Assembly: GCF_041765605.1 (NCBI RefSeq)
Contig: NZ_CP168900.1
Location: forward strand, 760,001-824,000
DNA length: 64,000 bases
Direction of reading: 5' to 3'
DNA from: Listeria monocytogenes
GTDB lineage: Bacteria > Bacillota > Bacilli > Lactobacillales > Listeriaceae
Notes under the pieces: generated by a model
What the model saw: the letters and a program-made list of their open reading frames with translations, nothing else
Databases searched by the model: none
Told to the model about the DNA's origin: nothing
In this document: positions 42,408 through 51,339 of the stretch, piece by piece
Layout of the letters: every line of letters begins with the position of its first letter
Position numbering within the stretch: position 1 is the first letter of the stretch
Program-made: the position numbers and the translations under genes

Positions 42408-42885
42408 AGCTATATGTAGTAAATACAGCGAGCATTTTTTCTAAATCTTTTTCGGATCTTGCAAAGAGCATCAAGCGTTGGCGATTGGTTTCAATCACGA
42501 GCACGCCATCCTCAGACAAATTCATTCGCTCAATTTTGGCATAGGGGAAGAATAACAGGGCGTAAAAAAGTCCAGATTCTTTGAAAACAGCTTTCGAACT
42601 GCGGAAGAAGCAGATATAGATGAATAACACACCCATAATTCCAAGCAGAACAGAAGTGGAAAATGGTCCTTCACGAAAGAACGTATTGGAAACGAATAAC
42701 AGAACGATAATCCCAACAAAAATATAACCGTCCCAACGTCCACGAGAACGCAATTTGACACTTAAAACCGTCTTCCCTTTCCAAAGTGGAATTACTGCAT
42801 CATTATACAAAATATACAGTACCGTCAAGATGTTTGCCGCGAACAAAAAGATATTAGTAGCATCCCAAACCATTTTAGCTATCAC
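42406..42885 (-). CDS. membrane protein with YcxB-like cytoplasmic end, hypothetical
   Basis: 159 residues with an N-terminal helix (residues 8-26), two adjacent helices (~52-70 and 76-95) and a C-terminal ~60-residue soluble domain ([38 protein letters not shown] in outline) that looks like a small PH-like β-domain. No operon partner. Function unknown. Confidence 0.7.
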   Translation of the reverse strand: MIAKMVWDATNIFLFAANILTVLYILYNDAVIPLWKGKTVLSVKLRSRGRWDGYIFVGIIVLLFVSNTFFREGPFSTSVLLGIMGVLFIYICFFRSSKAVFKESGLFYALLFFPYAKIERMNLSEDGVLVIETNRQRLMLFARSEKDLEKMLAVFTTYS

Positions 42886-43042
42886 TCACAATCTATCATT
42901 GATATAGTTTAGTAATATTGTAACATAATTATGCGGGGAAGAGGGAGAACTGGGTTTGAGGATGTTGTAGCGAAATACAATCTACTGCTGAGTATTCATA
43001 AAAATGTAAAGATACGAATCAATATAGGAGGAAGGGTACTAA

Positions 43043-43390
43043 ATGACAGAAAAAAATGTAGAAGAACTCATGCTAATGCATAAAAGAATTATTGAAAATT
43101 TAGAAGAATTTTCTATGCCTGCCAAACAACAAATGGAAAAATTAAAAGATTTTGTAGTTACTGATGAATTGGCATCAGACTTTTCCGATATTGCATTACA
43201 ATATGCAAAAATATTATTTGACCACGGTTGGTTAACAAAAGAACAGCTAGATATGTTTCTTGTTGTAGACAAAAAATTAGAAGGTATGTCAAACAACGAA
43301 GATTTGTGGAGTGATGAAGCATTAGAAACTAGTATTGAGTGGGCTGAATGTAGGGAACAAGGGAAAGAAATATTGAAAACTTTTGAGTAA
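43043..43390 (+). CDS. hypothetical helical protein
   Basis: 115 residues, acidic and almost fully helical by composition (EELMLMHKRIIENLEEF, LKDFVVTDELASDFSDIALQYAKILFD). Ribosome site GGAGGAAGG. It is followed after 36 bp by another hypothetical gene in the same direction. No motif recognised. Small acidic single-domain proteins like this pair are often orphan immunity proteins in Listeria, but no toxin gene is near. Confidence 0.68.
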   Translation: MTEKNVEELMLMHKRIIENLEEFSMPAKQQMEKLKDFVVTDELASDFSDIALQYAKILFDHGWLTKEQLDMFLVVDKKLEGMSNNEDLWSDEALETSIEWAECREQGKEILKTFE

Positions 43391-43426
43391 TAGCTTTTTA
43401 TTGTCAGTACAGGTGGTGAAGAAAAA

Positions 43427-43798
43427 ATGATAAAAGTAAAATCAATCCATTGGTTAGATGAAGATGCAAGGGAAGCGGATGTCGTTTTAACTGATGGAGA
43501 ATATAATGTAGTTTGTTTCTCTCATCCATGTGAACTTACTCTAAATGGTGTATATAATAAGCTTATTTATTGCTTTGATCCATTTGATATTTTTAAACTT
43601 AATCAAGCAGAATATAGCATGGAAAAACCTAATGACAATCAAGAACTATCCATTTTAAAAGGAAAGCTAATAGATGCAACAGATTCAATCATACAAATTG
43701 GTGAATTCAGAATAGATATATCTGAGGGTGATATTGCTCAAGATATTCATGAAGGTGATTTTGTAGAATTGAAGGTTCATAGAATAGATACTGAATGA
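43427..43798 (+). CDS. hypothetical protein, possible paralogue of the 41970 gene
   Basis: 123 residues, acidic, β-rich: IKVKSIHWLDEDAREADVVLTDGEYN at the start, and KGKLIDATDSIIQIGEFRIDI ... IHEGDFVELKVHRID at the end. The end shares a G-K-L-x-D, I/L-rich strands, G-x-F-V-E pattern with the protein at 41970-42353. Ribosome site AGGTGGTGA. Terminator follows. Function unknown. Confidence 0.68.
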   Translation: MIKVKSIHWLDEDAREADVVLTDGEYNVVCFSHPCELTLNGVYNKLIYCFDPFDIFKLNQAEYSMEKPNDNQELSILKGKLIDATDSIIQIGEFRIDISEGDIAQDIHEGDFVELKVHRIDTE

Positions 43799-43822
43799 GA
43801 AAAAAGTTCAGATAATCCATAA

Positions 43823-43852
43823 AAAAGAACCGGGATTAATCCCGGTTCTTTT
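43823..43852. terminator. bidirectional terminator after the mpo operon and the hypothetical pair
   Basis: AAAAGAACCGGGATT / AATCCCGGTTCTTTT, 15-bp perfect palindrome. Confidence 0.92.
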
Positions 43853-43872
43853 CATATTATCATAATCACCCA

Positions 43873-44751
43873 TTACCCAAGCGGTGAATAACCAGCTGGT
43901 GGAAGTCCTAAGATACCAGACCAGTAACCCAGAATACCAACAACGAATAGTCCTAAAATCAACCATAAAGCATTGACTTTTTTCTTGAGTATCCACATAC
44001 AAGCGAATGTGAGTAGAAGGGCAAGAAGACCTGGCATTAATTGGTCCAAGATACTTTGAACAGTAGTTGGAACGTCTTTACCAGTTTTAGAGTCTTCTGT
44101 TGTATAAGCTACTAGTGGAACATAGATTGTGGTCCATTTATTAACAAGGGCACCCATGACGAATAGTCCGAGAATGGAAGCTCCTTCTGTTAGTTTTTGA
44201 AGCAGACCGCCAGACATATCAGATACAACATCTGTACCTTTTGTATATCCGTAGAACACGCCCCAATAACGGAAACCTAGACGAATTGCATTAAATAGTA
44301 CGAAGAATAAAATTGGTCCGATGATACTACCGTCAGTCGCAAAACCTGCACCTAAAGCGGCAAGTACTGGACGAACCGTTCCCCAGAAAATTGGATCCCC
44401 AACGCCGGCAAGCGGTCCCATTAGACCTACTTTAATACCGTTGATAGCACCGTCGTCGATATCAGCACCATTGGCTTTTTGTTCTTCCATCGCAGTTGTT
44501 ACACCTAAGATAGGAGCGGCCATATATGGATGTGTATTAAAGAACTCTAGGTGACGTTTGATAGCTTGTTCTCTTTCAGGTCCTTTTTCAGGATAAAGAC
44601 GTTTGATTACTGGAATTACTGAGAAACAGAATCCTAGAGATTGCATACGTTCAAAGTTCCACGACCCTTGGAAGAGGTTGGAACGAATGAAAACGCCCAT
44701 TAAATCACTTTTCGTTATTTTCTTTTCATTAACTGTAATTTGTTCACTCAT
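43873..44751 (-). CDS. mpoD: mannose-family PTS EIID component MpoD
   Basis: 292 residues with the EIID-man start (ITKSDLMGVFIRSNLFQGSWNFERMQSLGFCFSVIPVIKRLY, in outline), GPLAGVGDPIFWGTVRPVLAALGA and C-terminal membrane helices. EIID and EIIC together form the membrane channel of the PTS. Last gene of the mpoABCD operon; in L. monocytogenes this permease is a minor sugar transporter and mainly a sensor whose EIIB controls ManR phosphorylation (recalled). Ribosome site GGGGGAG. Confidence 0.92.
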   Translation of the reverse strand: MSEQITVNEKKITKSDLMGVFIRSNLFQGSWNFERMQSLGFCFSVIPVIKRLYPEKGPEREQAIKRHLEFFNTHPYMAAPILGVTTAMEEQKANGADIDDGAINGIKVGLMGPLAGVGDPIFWGTVRPVLAALGAGFATDGSIIGPILFFVLFNAIRLGFRYWGVFYGYTKGTDVVSDMSGGLLQKLTEGASILGLFVMGALVNKWTTIYVPLVAYTTEDSKTGKDVPTTVQSILDQLMPGLLALLLTFACMWILKKKVNALWLILGLFVVGILGYWSGILGLPPAGYSPLG

Positions 44752-44768
44752 ATTTTTCTCCCCCTTCC

Positions 44769-45584
44769 TTAGTCGTCAAGGTCGTCGTCGAGATCATCAT
44801 CCGCTGATCGTCCGCCGCCGCCCCCGCCGTATTGTTGGATAGCTTCTTTTAATTGATATTTAGGGTTTAGTTGGATGTAAATGATTGCTGCAACTAGTCC
44901 TAAAACACCTAGTGCTACTAAGTTAAAAGCAGTAAATGCTGCGACAACAAAACCTAAGAAGAAGAAAGGCATTAAATATTTAGCGGACATCATGTTAATA
45001 ACCATGGCGTAACCAACAACAACGATAAATCCACCAGCTACGTTTAGACCATTAACAATAACGTCCGGAATGGCATTGAGTAAATTTTCTACGGCGCTAG
45101 TACCAACTGTTACCGCAACGATAACGGCTGGAATCGCGATACGCATAGCTTGAAGTAGTAGTGCTGTAACATGTATCCAGTCGAGACTTCGCAGATTACC
45201 TTCCTTACCAGCTTTATCAGCCATGTGTTGGAATGCAACTGTAATTGTACGAACTAGAATTGTAAGTACTTGACCAAGAGCAGCTAGAGGAATCGCAAGC
45301 GAAATACCTACGCTGATATCTTGTCCCCCCGTAATAACTAAGATAGTAGAAATAATGGATGCAAGGGCAGCATCTGGAGCAACCGCAGCTCCGATATTCA
45401 TCCATCCAAGCGCGATCATTTCAAGTGTTCCCCCAATAATAATACCAGTTGTAATATCCCCAAGAACAAGACCAATTAACGTACAGGCAATTAATGGACG
45501 GTGCGTTTGCCACTCATCCAAAATACTACCCATACCACTAATACAGGATACGAGGAATACAAGGATTAATTGTATTGCTGACAT
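44769..45584 (-). CDS. mpoC: mannose-family PTS EIIC component MpoC
   Basis: 271 residues from ATG 45584 (GGGAGGG upstream at 45591-45597); the longer frame has no ribosome site. EIIC-man/sorbose type: FLVSCISGMGSILDEWQTHRPL, LGDITTGIIIGGTLEMIALGWMNIGAAVAPDAALAS in outline, and seven to eight membrane helices. An unusual Gly/Asp tail (YGGGGGGRSADDDLDDD) ends the protein. Partner of MpoD, 17 bp before it in the operon. A 174-bp gap with hairpins separates it from mpoB. Confidence 0.92.
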   Translation of the reverse strand: MSAIQLILVFLVSCISGMGSILDEWQTHRPLIACTLIGLVLGDITTGIIIGGTLEMIALGWMNIGAAVAPDAALASIISTILVITGGQDISVGISLAIPLAALGQVLTILVRTITVAFQHMADKAGKEGNLRSLDWIHVTALLLQAMRIAIPAVIVAVTVGTSAVENLLNAIPDVIVNGLNVAGGFIVVVGYAMVINMMSAKYLMPFFFLGFVVAAFTAFNLVALGVLGLVAAIIYIQLNPKYQLKEAIQQYGGGGGGRSADDDLDDDLDD

Positions 45585-45682
45585 ATATTTCCCTCCCAAT
45601 TTTTCTTTAGAATGATAAAAAAAGATAATTTCATTATGATGACTGAATAAATTAAGCATCTATTACATAGACTTTTATTCAT
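45566..45682 (-). CDS. possible 38-residue membrane peptide overlapping the mpoC start
   Basis: In the mpoB-mpoC gap a small ORF starts at 45682 with AGGGGTGA four bases upstream and encodes MNKSLCNRCLIYSVIIMKL... with a hydrophobic stretch (IYSVIIMKLSFFIIL). It ends 18 nt inside mpoC in another frame. A 9-bp hairpin (~45692-45712) lies just before it. It may serve translational coupling to mpoC or be chance. Confidence 0.25.
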   Translation of the reverse strand: MNKSLCNRCLIYSVIIMKLSFFIILKKNWEGNICQQYN

Positions 45683-45758
45683 GAATCACCCCTTTAAAGG
45701 TCTTCCTTTAAACGTTTGCATTTTCGGGGCTCTAAAAAACAAGCGAGCCGCGGATGAA

Positions 45759-46244
45759 TTATTTATCTTTATCTAGTAATGGGATAAGTTTGACTTTATT
45801 GTCAGAAGCGACTTTACGAATTTCAAGTTCGATTCCTTTTTCATCTAATTTGCGGAATGCTGCTTCATCCGTTTCGTCCACAGATACAGCATTTGTAATC
45901 ATGTGTTTGCCTTCGCGGAATGCCATACCACCAATGTTTACTGTAGTAATATTTACACCAGCTTCTACGAGTGTTAGTACATCTGTAGGGTTAGTGAATA
46001 ATAGCATGACTGGGGTTGTAGCATATTTAGGATTGTTGTATACGCGGATACCTTTTTGGACATCCACAACGCTTGCTTTAACTCCTGGAGGTGCTACTTG
46101 AGTAAGAAGTGTTTTACGCACTTCATCTTTTGCTACATCGTCACTAATAACGATGATACGTTCTACCTGCGTTTCTTTTGTCCAAACTGTTGCTACTTGA
46201 CCATGAATTAAGCGATCATCAATACGTGCTAAGCGAATTTCCAT
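45759..46244 (-). CDS. mpoB: mannose-family PTS EIIB component MpoB
   Basis: 161 residues: RIDDRLIHGQVATVW with the phosphorylated His14, VISDDVAKDE, and TNPTDVLTLVEAGV, the usual EIIB-man/sor fold. It carries phosphate from MpoA to sugar and, by memory, to His871 in PRD2 of ManR. Starts 1 nt within the MpoA stop, so translationally coupled. Confidence 0.93.
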   Translation of the reverse strand: MEIRLARIDDRLIHGQVATVWTKETQVERIIVISDDVAKDEVRKTLLTQVAPPGVKASVVDVQKGIRVYNNPKYATTPVMLLFTNPTDVLTLVEAGVNITTVNIGGMAFREGKHMITNAVSVDETDEAAFRKLDEKGIELEIRKVASDNKVKLIPLLDKDK

Positions 46245-46678
46245 TATAAATCGTCCTCCCCGACTTCGGTTTCTATTTTTGGTAATGATTGTTTGAGTGA
46301 CTTAACGCCACCTGATCCTGCTGTAAGAGCTGTTTCAACTAGATCTTTTTGATTACTTGCAGCCCGCATTGAGAGCGTTTCAAGTAACATTGGAATATTG
46401 ACCCCCGTGACAACATCCATATTGTCTTCTGGAAGGGCGATTTGGCTAGATGCGTTATAAGGACTGCCGCCAAATAAATCAACCATAAAAATAACGCCTT
46501 CAGAAGTATCCAATTTGTCTAGTTTTTCTTTGTATTTGGTAATAAGCGTATCAGTGTTTTCTCCAGGAACAAAAGTAATAAATTCTACGTTGTCCTGTTT
46601 GCCGATAATCATTTCAGTTGATTTCAACAATTCACGCGCAGCTTCACCATGTGTGCCAATGATAATTCCAACTGGCAT
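46244..46678 (-). CDS. mpoA: mannose-family PTS EIIA component MpoA
   Basis: 144 residues from ATG 46678, which follows AAGGAGGAG; the longer frame from 46711 starts at the transcription start. GIIIGTHGEAARELL carries the phospho-accepting His10, and FMVDLFGGSPYNA is the EIIA-man active-site loop. It is a separate EIIA rather than an EIIAB fusion. First gene of the operon, behind a sigma-54 promoter. Confidence 0.93.
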   Translation of the reverse strand: MPVGIIIGTHGEAARELLKSTEMIIGKQDNVEFITFVPGENTDTLITKYKEKLDKLDTSEGVIFMVDLFGGSPYNASSQIALPEDNMDVVTGVNIPMLLETLSMRAASNQKDLVETALTAGSGGVKSLKQSLPKIETEVGEDDL

Positions 46679-46725
46679 AGGTATCTCCTCCTTAAGCGTG
46701 GATATAATCATCCATTAATACTAAC

Positions 46726-46741
46726 GCAAAAACTGTGCCAA
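46726..46741 (-). promoter_or_regulatory. sigma-54 promoter of mpoABCD
   Basis: Minus strand TTGGCACAGTTTTTGC matches the -24/-12 consensus TTGGCAC-N4-TTGC with GG and GC at the right distance. Start expected near 46714, 36 nt before mpoA. Confidence 0.88.
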
Positions 46742-46822
46742 CATTTCTGTATTAAACAACCTCCTTTGCTAATAGAAGCGGTTCAAGGCTTTTGTAAGCG
46801 AGAACTAGCAGAAGCGGCGCGC

Positions 46823-46855
46823 CTTAATACGCTAGATACGTAGCTTAATACACTA
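46823..46855 (-). promoter_or_regulatory. candidate ManR upstream activating sequence
   Basis: CTTAATACGCTA (46823-46834) and CTTAATACACTA (46844-46855) are direct repeats exactly 21 bp apart (two helical turns), 80-115 bp upstream of the sigma-54 promoter. A second repeat, AGAAGCGG at 46774 and about 46810, lies closer. An enhancer for ManR is expected here; which repeat it binds is inference. The rest of the 46742-47047 stretch holds no gene. Confidence 0.5.
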
Positions 46856-47047
46856 AGTACTAATCTTAGACATACATACAACATTACCCTAAAAGATTAG
46901 ACAGAAAACGCAATTGCTGAAAATAAAACATTCCCTTAGGACGGTTATTTAAAAAAGGTATACAATTCTCAATAGGAATATCTATTTTTTATCGCACATA
47001 GCCATTCTTTGTTATAATTAGTCTTAACACAATTCTAGGAGGAAGGT

Positions 47048-47425
47048 ATGAAGCAATATCAAAATTTAAACATATGGATCGAAGCTGAAGTATGGGATGA
47101 ATATAATTGGGATATGGAAGATTCTAATCTAGATGTCATCGTTACTTTTTCAAATCGTTCTAAATGGATAGCTACATTTTTTACTTATAAAAATATTCAA
47201 AGCTTGCAAGCCAAAAATAAGCAAACCGGTGAATGTATGAATGGCACTTATTTTTTTGCCAGTGATATGATTCTTATTGATAATACGAGTCGAGAGCGTG
47301 TCTATGAAGTTATTGCTCAACTAATGGAGCAAGAAGAATTTGAGACAGCTTTTACAAAATACCCAGATGTGGATAAAAGCGAAGACTATCTTTATCCAAC
47401 TAATTTTTTTAAAGATAGTTATTAA
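47048..47425 (+). CDS. hypothetical protein
   Basis: 125 residues, acidic, aromatic-rich (NIWIEAEVWDEYNWDMED), no membrane segment. Pattern: β-strands in the first half, then an ERVYEVIAQLMEQEEFETAF helix. Strong ribosome site TAGGAGGAAGG. It stands alone between the mpo operon control region and manR, with a terminator shared with manR. It resembles small immunity-like proteins in size and composition, but I recognise no family. Confidence 0.68.
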   Translation: MKQYQNLNIWIEAEVWDEYNWDMEDSNLDVIVTFSNRSKWIATFFTYKNIQSLQAKNKQTGECMNGTYFFASDMILIDNTSRERVYEVIAQLMEQEEFETAFTKYPDVDKSEDYLYPTNFFKDSY

Positions 47426-47460
47426 ATGATTGTTTAATAATTGAGATGAAACCAAGTAAT

Positions 47461-47497
47461 AAAAAAGCCCTTTTTTTAATTAGAAAAAGGGCTTTTT
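47461..47497. terminator. bidirectional terminator between the hypothetical gene and manR
   Basis: AAAAAAGCCCTTTTT / AGAAAAAGGGCTTTTTT around TTAATT. Confidence 0.88.
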
Positions 47498-47502
47498 TGA
47501 TA

Positions 47503-50319
47503 TTATGAAAGTACTTCTGGTTGGATTTCGTTCAAAATATCGTACAAATAACAGAGTTCATCATTCGTGAGTTTTAAGTTCATTTTGTAGATTACTTCTT
47601 TGTTTGTTTGTTCTAGTGCTTTAAAAATATCTGTTTCAAGCATGTTTTTTGGTTCGCGGTAAATTAAGCCATCGTTTAAAACCATACGTTCTAATGCGCA
47701 ACCAACATGAATGAGTAGATTAATCTTAAAGGTGTTATCAAGTTTGTAACCTAGTTTTTTCTCTAGCACGCTAGCAAACGAGCTAAGAATTTCAATCGTT
47801 TTCTTCGGATTGAGATAGGTAAGAAATTCATTAAGACTTTCTTCGATAATTTCTTTTGCGATGCGACCAGTTTCGCCTTTTTTAACGATAATGTTGCGTT
47901 GTTTCACGAGGCTAACAAGTTGCTCCTCGCCATCAATTCCGAAAAGTCGTTCGAGCGGGATGAAGGGGATTTGGATTTTCGGATCTTGAATACCGACCGC
48001 CATCAAAATATCATTTTCTTCTTGTAGCTGCTCCAACTTCGTATCCATTTCATGCAAGCCAATCGGGATTACTTTAATAGCATCGGTTGTGATTGTATCT
48101 AAAATATTTTCGATAAACAGTTGTAATTTTTCTGCAGTACCTTCGCCAGTTGCGCAAATCGTAACGATAGCATGTGGTTTTTGATTGGAGTCGAGTGTAT
48201 CGTCATCCGAATTATAGCCACCATAGCCGCGGAAATCTTTCAAGGAATCGTAAATACTGTCGAGTTCCATGTCAAGAATATTAGATTTGCGAACTGCTTC
48301 GATAACGGTAGCCGTAGATACCATATCAATCGAGCGAACCGGAATACCAGTGCGTTCCGAAATGACCGGAGCAAAACTTGTAAGAGAGCCCATGTCGACT
48401 AGAAGAAGTAGACCACGCCCCATATCCATTTCTCTCGCACGCTCGGTTAATTTATCAAGCACGATTTTCGGACTTTGATCAAGTGGCATATCGATTCCTT
48501 CCACAAGTCCTTCACCAAGTAGTTTTTTCGCAACACTAACCATGCTACTCGCTGTATTGTTCCCATGTGTTGCCACAAGTACGGCGACGCGAGCATTTTC
48601 CTGTTCTTTTAAAAGAGAACTAATTAGAAGCGTTAAATACATCACTTCCATATTGGGAACGCGAATGTGGAAAGTAGCCTCGATATCATCCTTAATTTCA
48701 CGTGATAATTCATAAGCTTCCGGTTGATCATTGACTACATTTTCGATATTCGTATATTTTAACGGTTTGTTACTTTCAATTCGTTTAATAAAAGAAGTCA
48801 GATGCAGGCTAAATGCCAGTAAGAAGCGCTCATTTAGCTTTTTGCCAAGCTGATGTTCAATGCGTAGCTCAATACCCTCCGCAAAATTCAGGATTTCTTC
48901 ATTGACAATTTTTAAAATATTTTCCCGATTGTGGATTGTATTTTTAAACTTGTTGTAAAAGCTATTAAGGTGAATATCAATGTCCATCTTAATAAATTTC
49001 TTAATATCATCATCTTCCACACCTTGATCCATTAAAATCGATGCTTTATCTTCAATGATTTTGTAAAGGTTGAAATTCGGTTCATATTCATCCGACGTAA
49101 TCAACGTATTATTCATTTCAGGGAAAATAGTCGTATATGGCTCCAAGTATTCCGCAATTGCTTGAAGTTCCTTACGGCGGTTACTAAAGTGGAAGAAACC
49201 ATCTTTAATATTAATCGGTAACGTTTTAAAATCAATCAAAATCTCTTCGTCTTTGTCAAAACTATTAAGGAAACCTTGTGCGCAAACGAGTTGGATGTTG
49301 GATTTTAATTGCCCAATATTTCCGTAAGTCGTATTACCAATCAGCGCTTTGGCAGCTTCATCTTCAATACGAATCGGTTTATTAACGCGATGTGCTTCGC
49401 TAGAAAGTAAGTATTTAAGCAGTTCGACACGCTCAAACGCCGTACGTTCTTCCAAACTTGGCAGCGTAATAATAATCGGAATACGACGCATAAATGTTTT
49501 TAAAAGCGAAGATTCCGGATTTTCGGTAGTAGCTCCGATAATTAAAACGTTTGATTTTCGGGTCCGGTCGGTTTCGCCGAGTTTATTATACGTACCAGAA
49601 TCCATCAAGTAAAAAATCATTTCTTGACCTTCTGGGGGGAGACGATGAATTTCATCAAGGAACAAAATTCCACCTTCCGCTTTTTCTACAAGTCCACCTT
49701 TGTCATTGTCAGCACCGGTAAAAGCACCTTTCACATGACCAAAAATATGGGACATCAAAAGTTGCGGATTATTATAGTAATCGGCGCAGTTAAAAATAAT
49801 AAATGGTGCATCGGCAGGAAGACGTTTGGCATGTTGCGAAAAACGATACATTAAATTAGCAAAAAGTGTCTTACCAACACCAGTTTGTCCGAGAATCATT
49901 GTATGTAAACCATTTGGTGGATAGAGTACAGCAGCTTTGGCCTGCTCTACAGGGGTTTTAAGGCTGTCATTAACGCCAATTAAATCATCAAAAGGGCTTC
50001 TTTCGACAATGCTTGGTTTCAGCATTTTTAAAAGGGACTCACAGCTATCAAACTCCAATTCATTATCGGAAAGAGTGCGTCCAATTTCATCTTCAACAGC
50101 TCTTTTAGGAAAATAAAGCACTGGTCGGCCAACGATTTTAATGATTTTTCCTTGTCTGTGAAGTTCGTTCAATTCCATGCTGACGTTATTTCTCAAAATA
50201 GACAATGTTTCTGAAATAGTACTAGCTGTAAAGCCTTCATTCTTCTCTAATTGCTCGCGAATGGTCTTAGTGGAAGGATTTTCTAAAATAAATTCATAAA
50301 TACGGTCAATACGCTTCAT
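47503..50319 (-). CDS. manR: sigma-54 activator ManR (LevR family)
   Basis: 938 residues: N-terminal HTH (~1-75), AAA+ domain with Walker A GQTGVGKT (~145), the sigma-54 contact loop GAFTGA (~198) and LFLDEIHRLP; PRD1 (~440-555), EIIA-man-like domain (VLVATHGNNTASSM), EIIB-gat-like domain (~720-810, VTICATGEGTAEKL) and PRD2. The PRD2 His in LLIHVGCALERM is residue 871, the numbering I remember for L. monocytogenes ManR, where MpoB-dependent phosphorylation at this site shuts ManR off. It activates the sigma-54-dependent mpt and mpo operons. Encoded next to its mpo target. Confidence 0.95.
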   Translation of the reverse strand: MKRIDRIYEFILENPSTKTIREQLEKNEGFTASTISETLSILRNNVSMELNELHRQGKIIKIVGRPVLYFPKRAVEDEIGRTLSDNELEFDSCESLLKMLKPSIVERSPFDDLIGVNDSLKTPVEQAKAAVLYPPNGLHTMILGQTGVGKTLFANLMYRFSQHAKRLPADAPFIIFNCADYYNNPQLLMSHIFGHVKGAFTGADNDKGGLVEKAEGGILFLDEIHRLPPEGQEMIFYLMDSGTYNKLGETDRTRKSNVLIIGATTENPESSLLKTFMRRIPIIITLPSLEERTAFERVELLKYLLSSEAHRVNKPIRIEDEAAKALIGNTTYGNIGQLKSNIQLVCAQGFLNSFDKDEEILIDFKTLPINIKDGFFHFSNRRKELQAIAEYLEPYTTIFPEMNNTLITSDEYEPNFNLYKIIEDKASILMDQGVEDDDIKKFIKMDIDIHLNSFYNKFKNTIHNRENILKIVNEEILNFAEGIELRIEHQLGKKLNERFLLAFSLHLTSFIKRIESNKPLKYTNIENVVNDQPEAYELSREIKDDIEATFHIRVPNMEVMYLTLLISSLLKEQENARVAVLVATHGNNTASSMVSVAKKLLGEGLVEGIDMPLDQSPKIVLDKLTERAREMDMGRGLLLLVDMGSLTSFAPVISERTGIPVRSIDMVSTATVIEAVRKSNILDMELDSIYDSLKDFRGYGGYNSDDDTLDSNQKPHAIVTICATGEGTAEKLQLFIENILDTITTDAIKVIPIGLHEMDTKLEQLQEENDILMAVGIQDPKIQIPFIPLERLFGIDGEEQLVSLVKQRNIIVKKGETGRIAKEIIEESLNEFLTYLNPKKTIEILSSFASVLEKKLGYKLDNTFKINLLIHVGCALERMVLNDGLIYREPKNMLETDIFKALEQTNKEVIYKMNLKLTNDELCYLYDILNEIQPEVLS

Positions 50320-50511
50320 TATAAAACCTCCATTTAGTGTATCGGTGAACGATTAGTGTATTATAAACGAGCAATACACTCTAGAATTCTGTATTTATCT
50401 TAGCATGACTAGTGAAAATGTCAATGTTTATTTACTGAAAATCAAATTGACTAGCTCCCTAGATAGTACTATTATATAGAAGGAACAAATAAAATCGATG
50501 AGGTGTTCATA

Positions 50512-51147
50512 ATGTCAAAAGTACTATTTATTAAAGCGTCACCACTTCCAAATGAAGTATCAAGAAGCTCGCAAGTTGCCGAAACATTTATGGCTGAATA
50601 TAAAGCCAAAAATCCTTCTGATACAGTAGAAGAATTAGTTCTATATAATACAGAAGTACCACTATTAGATTTAGAATTAATGACAGCTGGCAGAGAATTA
50701 CAAGCTGGAAAAGCTTTCACTGATTTAGCGCCAGATGTACAAAAAAAATTAAACGCCTATAATTCGCTTACAGAGCAATTCCTAGCAGCGGACAAATATG
50801 TATTTGTGTTCCCACTTTGGAACCTTGGAATTCCGCCATTATTAAAAGCTTATATTGATACTTTTGTAGTTGCTGGAAAATCTTTCCGTTATACTGACCA
50901 CGGTCCAGAAGCACTTTTAAAAGATAAAAAAGCAATCCTAATCCATGGTAGCGGTGGTATTTATTCTGCTGGACCAACAAGTTCATTTACTCACGGAGAA
51001 CCTTATTTACGTACTATTTTACAATTTATCGGCATTAACGTTGTACCATCCATCTTTGTAGAAGGAATTGATCACAATCCGAGCAAAGAAGCGGAAATCG
51101 TTGCAGCTGCTAAAGCGGTAGCGCAGGAAAGTGCTGCAGAATTCTAA
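50512..51147 (+). CDS. azoR: FMN-dependent NADH-azoreductase
   Basis: 211 residues from ATG 50512 (GAGGTG six bases upstream; a GTG at 50503 is inside that site). Flavodoxin-2/AzoR fold: KASPLPNEVSRSSQVAE (phosphate loop), FVFPLWNLGIPPLLKAYIDTF (FMN loop), HGSGGIYSAG. It reduces quinones and azo compounds by two electrons. EGD-e lmo0786 is annotated as acyl carrier protein phosphodiesterase, an old name for AzoR. Upstream manR is divergent. Confidence 0.9.
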   Translation: MSKVLFIKASPLPNEVSRSSQVAETFMAEYKAKNPSDTVEELVLYNTEVPLLDLELMTAGRELQAGKAFTDLAPDVQKKLNAYNSLTEQFLAADKYVFVFPLWNLGIPPLLKAYIDTFVVAGKSFRYTDHGPEALLKDKKAILIHGSGGIYSAGPTSSFTHGEPYLRTILQFIGINVVPSIFVEGIDHNPSKEAEIVAAAKAVAQESAAEF

Positions 51148-51280
51148 AAAGTTTGTGAAAAAATTATTTCTTACTAATGATATTAAGATAGTATTATCAA
51201 CTGTCTAGACCAATACAAACACATAAAAAGATTGCTAATCCCTTTATAAATTGGTAAAGTAGAGAAGTAGATTGATCGAT

Positions 51281-51315
51281 AAAGTGCTGAATTAACTCGG
51301 CACTTTATTTTGTTA
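51281..51315 (+). terminator. terminator upstream of the amino-acid permease
   Basis: AAAGTGCTGA / TCGGCACTTT, a 10-bp stem with one T-G pair and ATTAAC loop, followed by ATTTTG. It is only 25-30 bp before the permease start but ~130 bp after azoR, so it may be the azoR terminator or an attenuator of the permease. Confidence 0.65.
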
Positions 51316-51339
51316 ATTACTCGAAAGGGATGAATTAGG

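Noticed and set aside
46649-46843. Plus-strand ORF across the mpo promoter
   Set aside because: It overlaps mpoA, the sigma-54 promoter and part of the upstream control region; no ribosome site.
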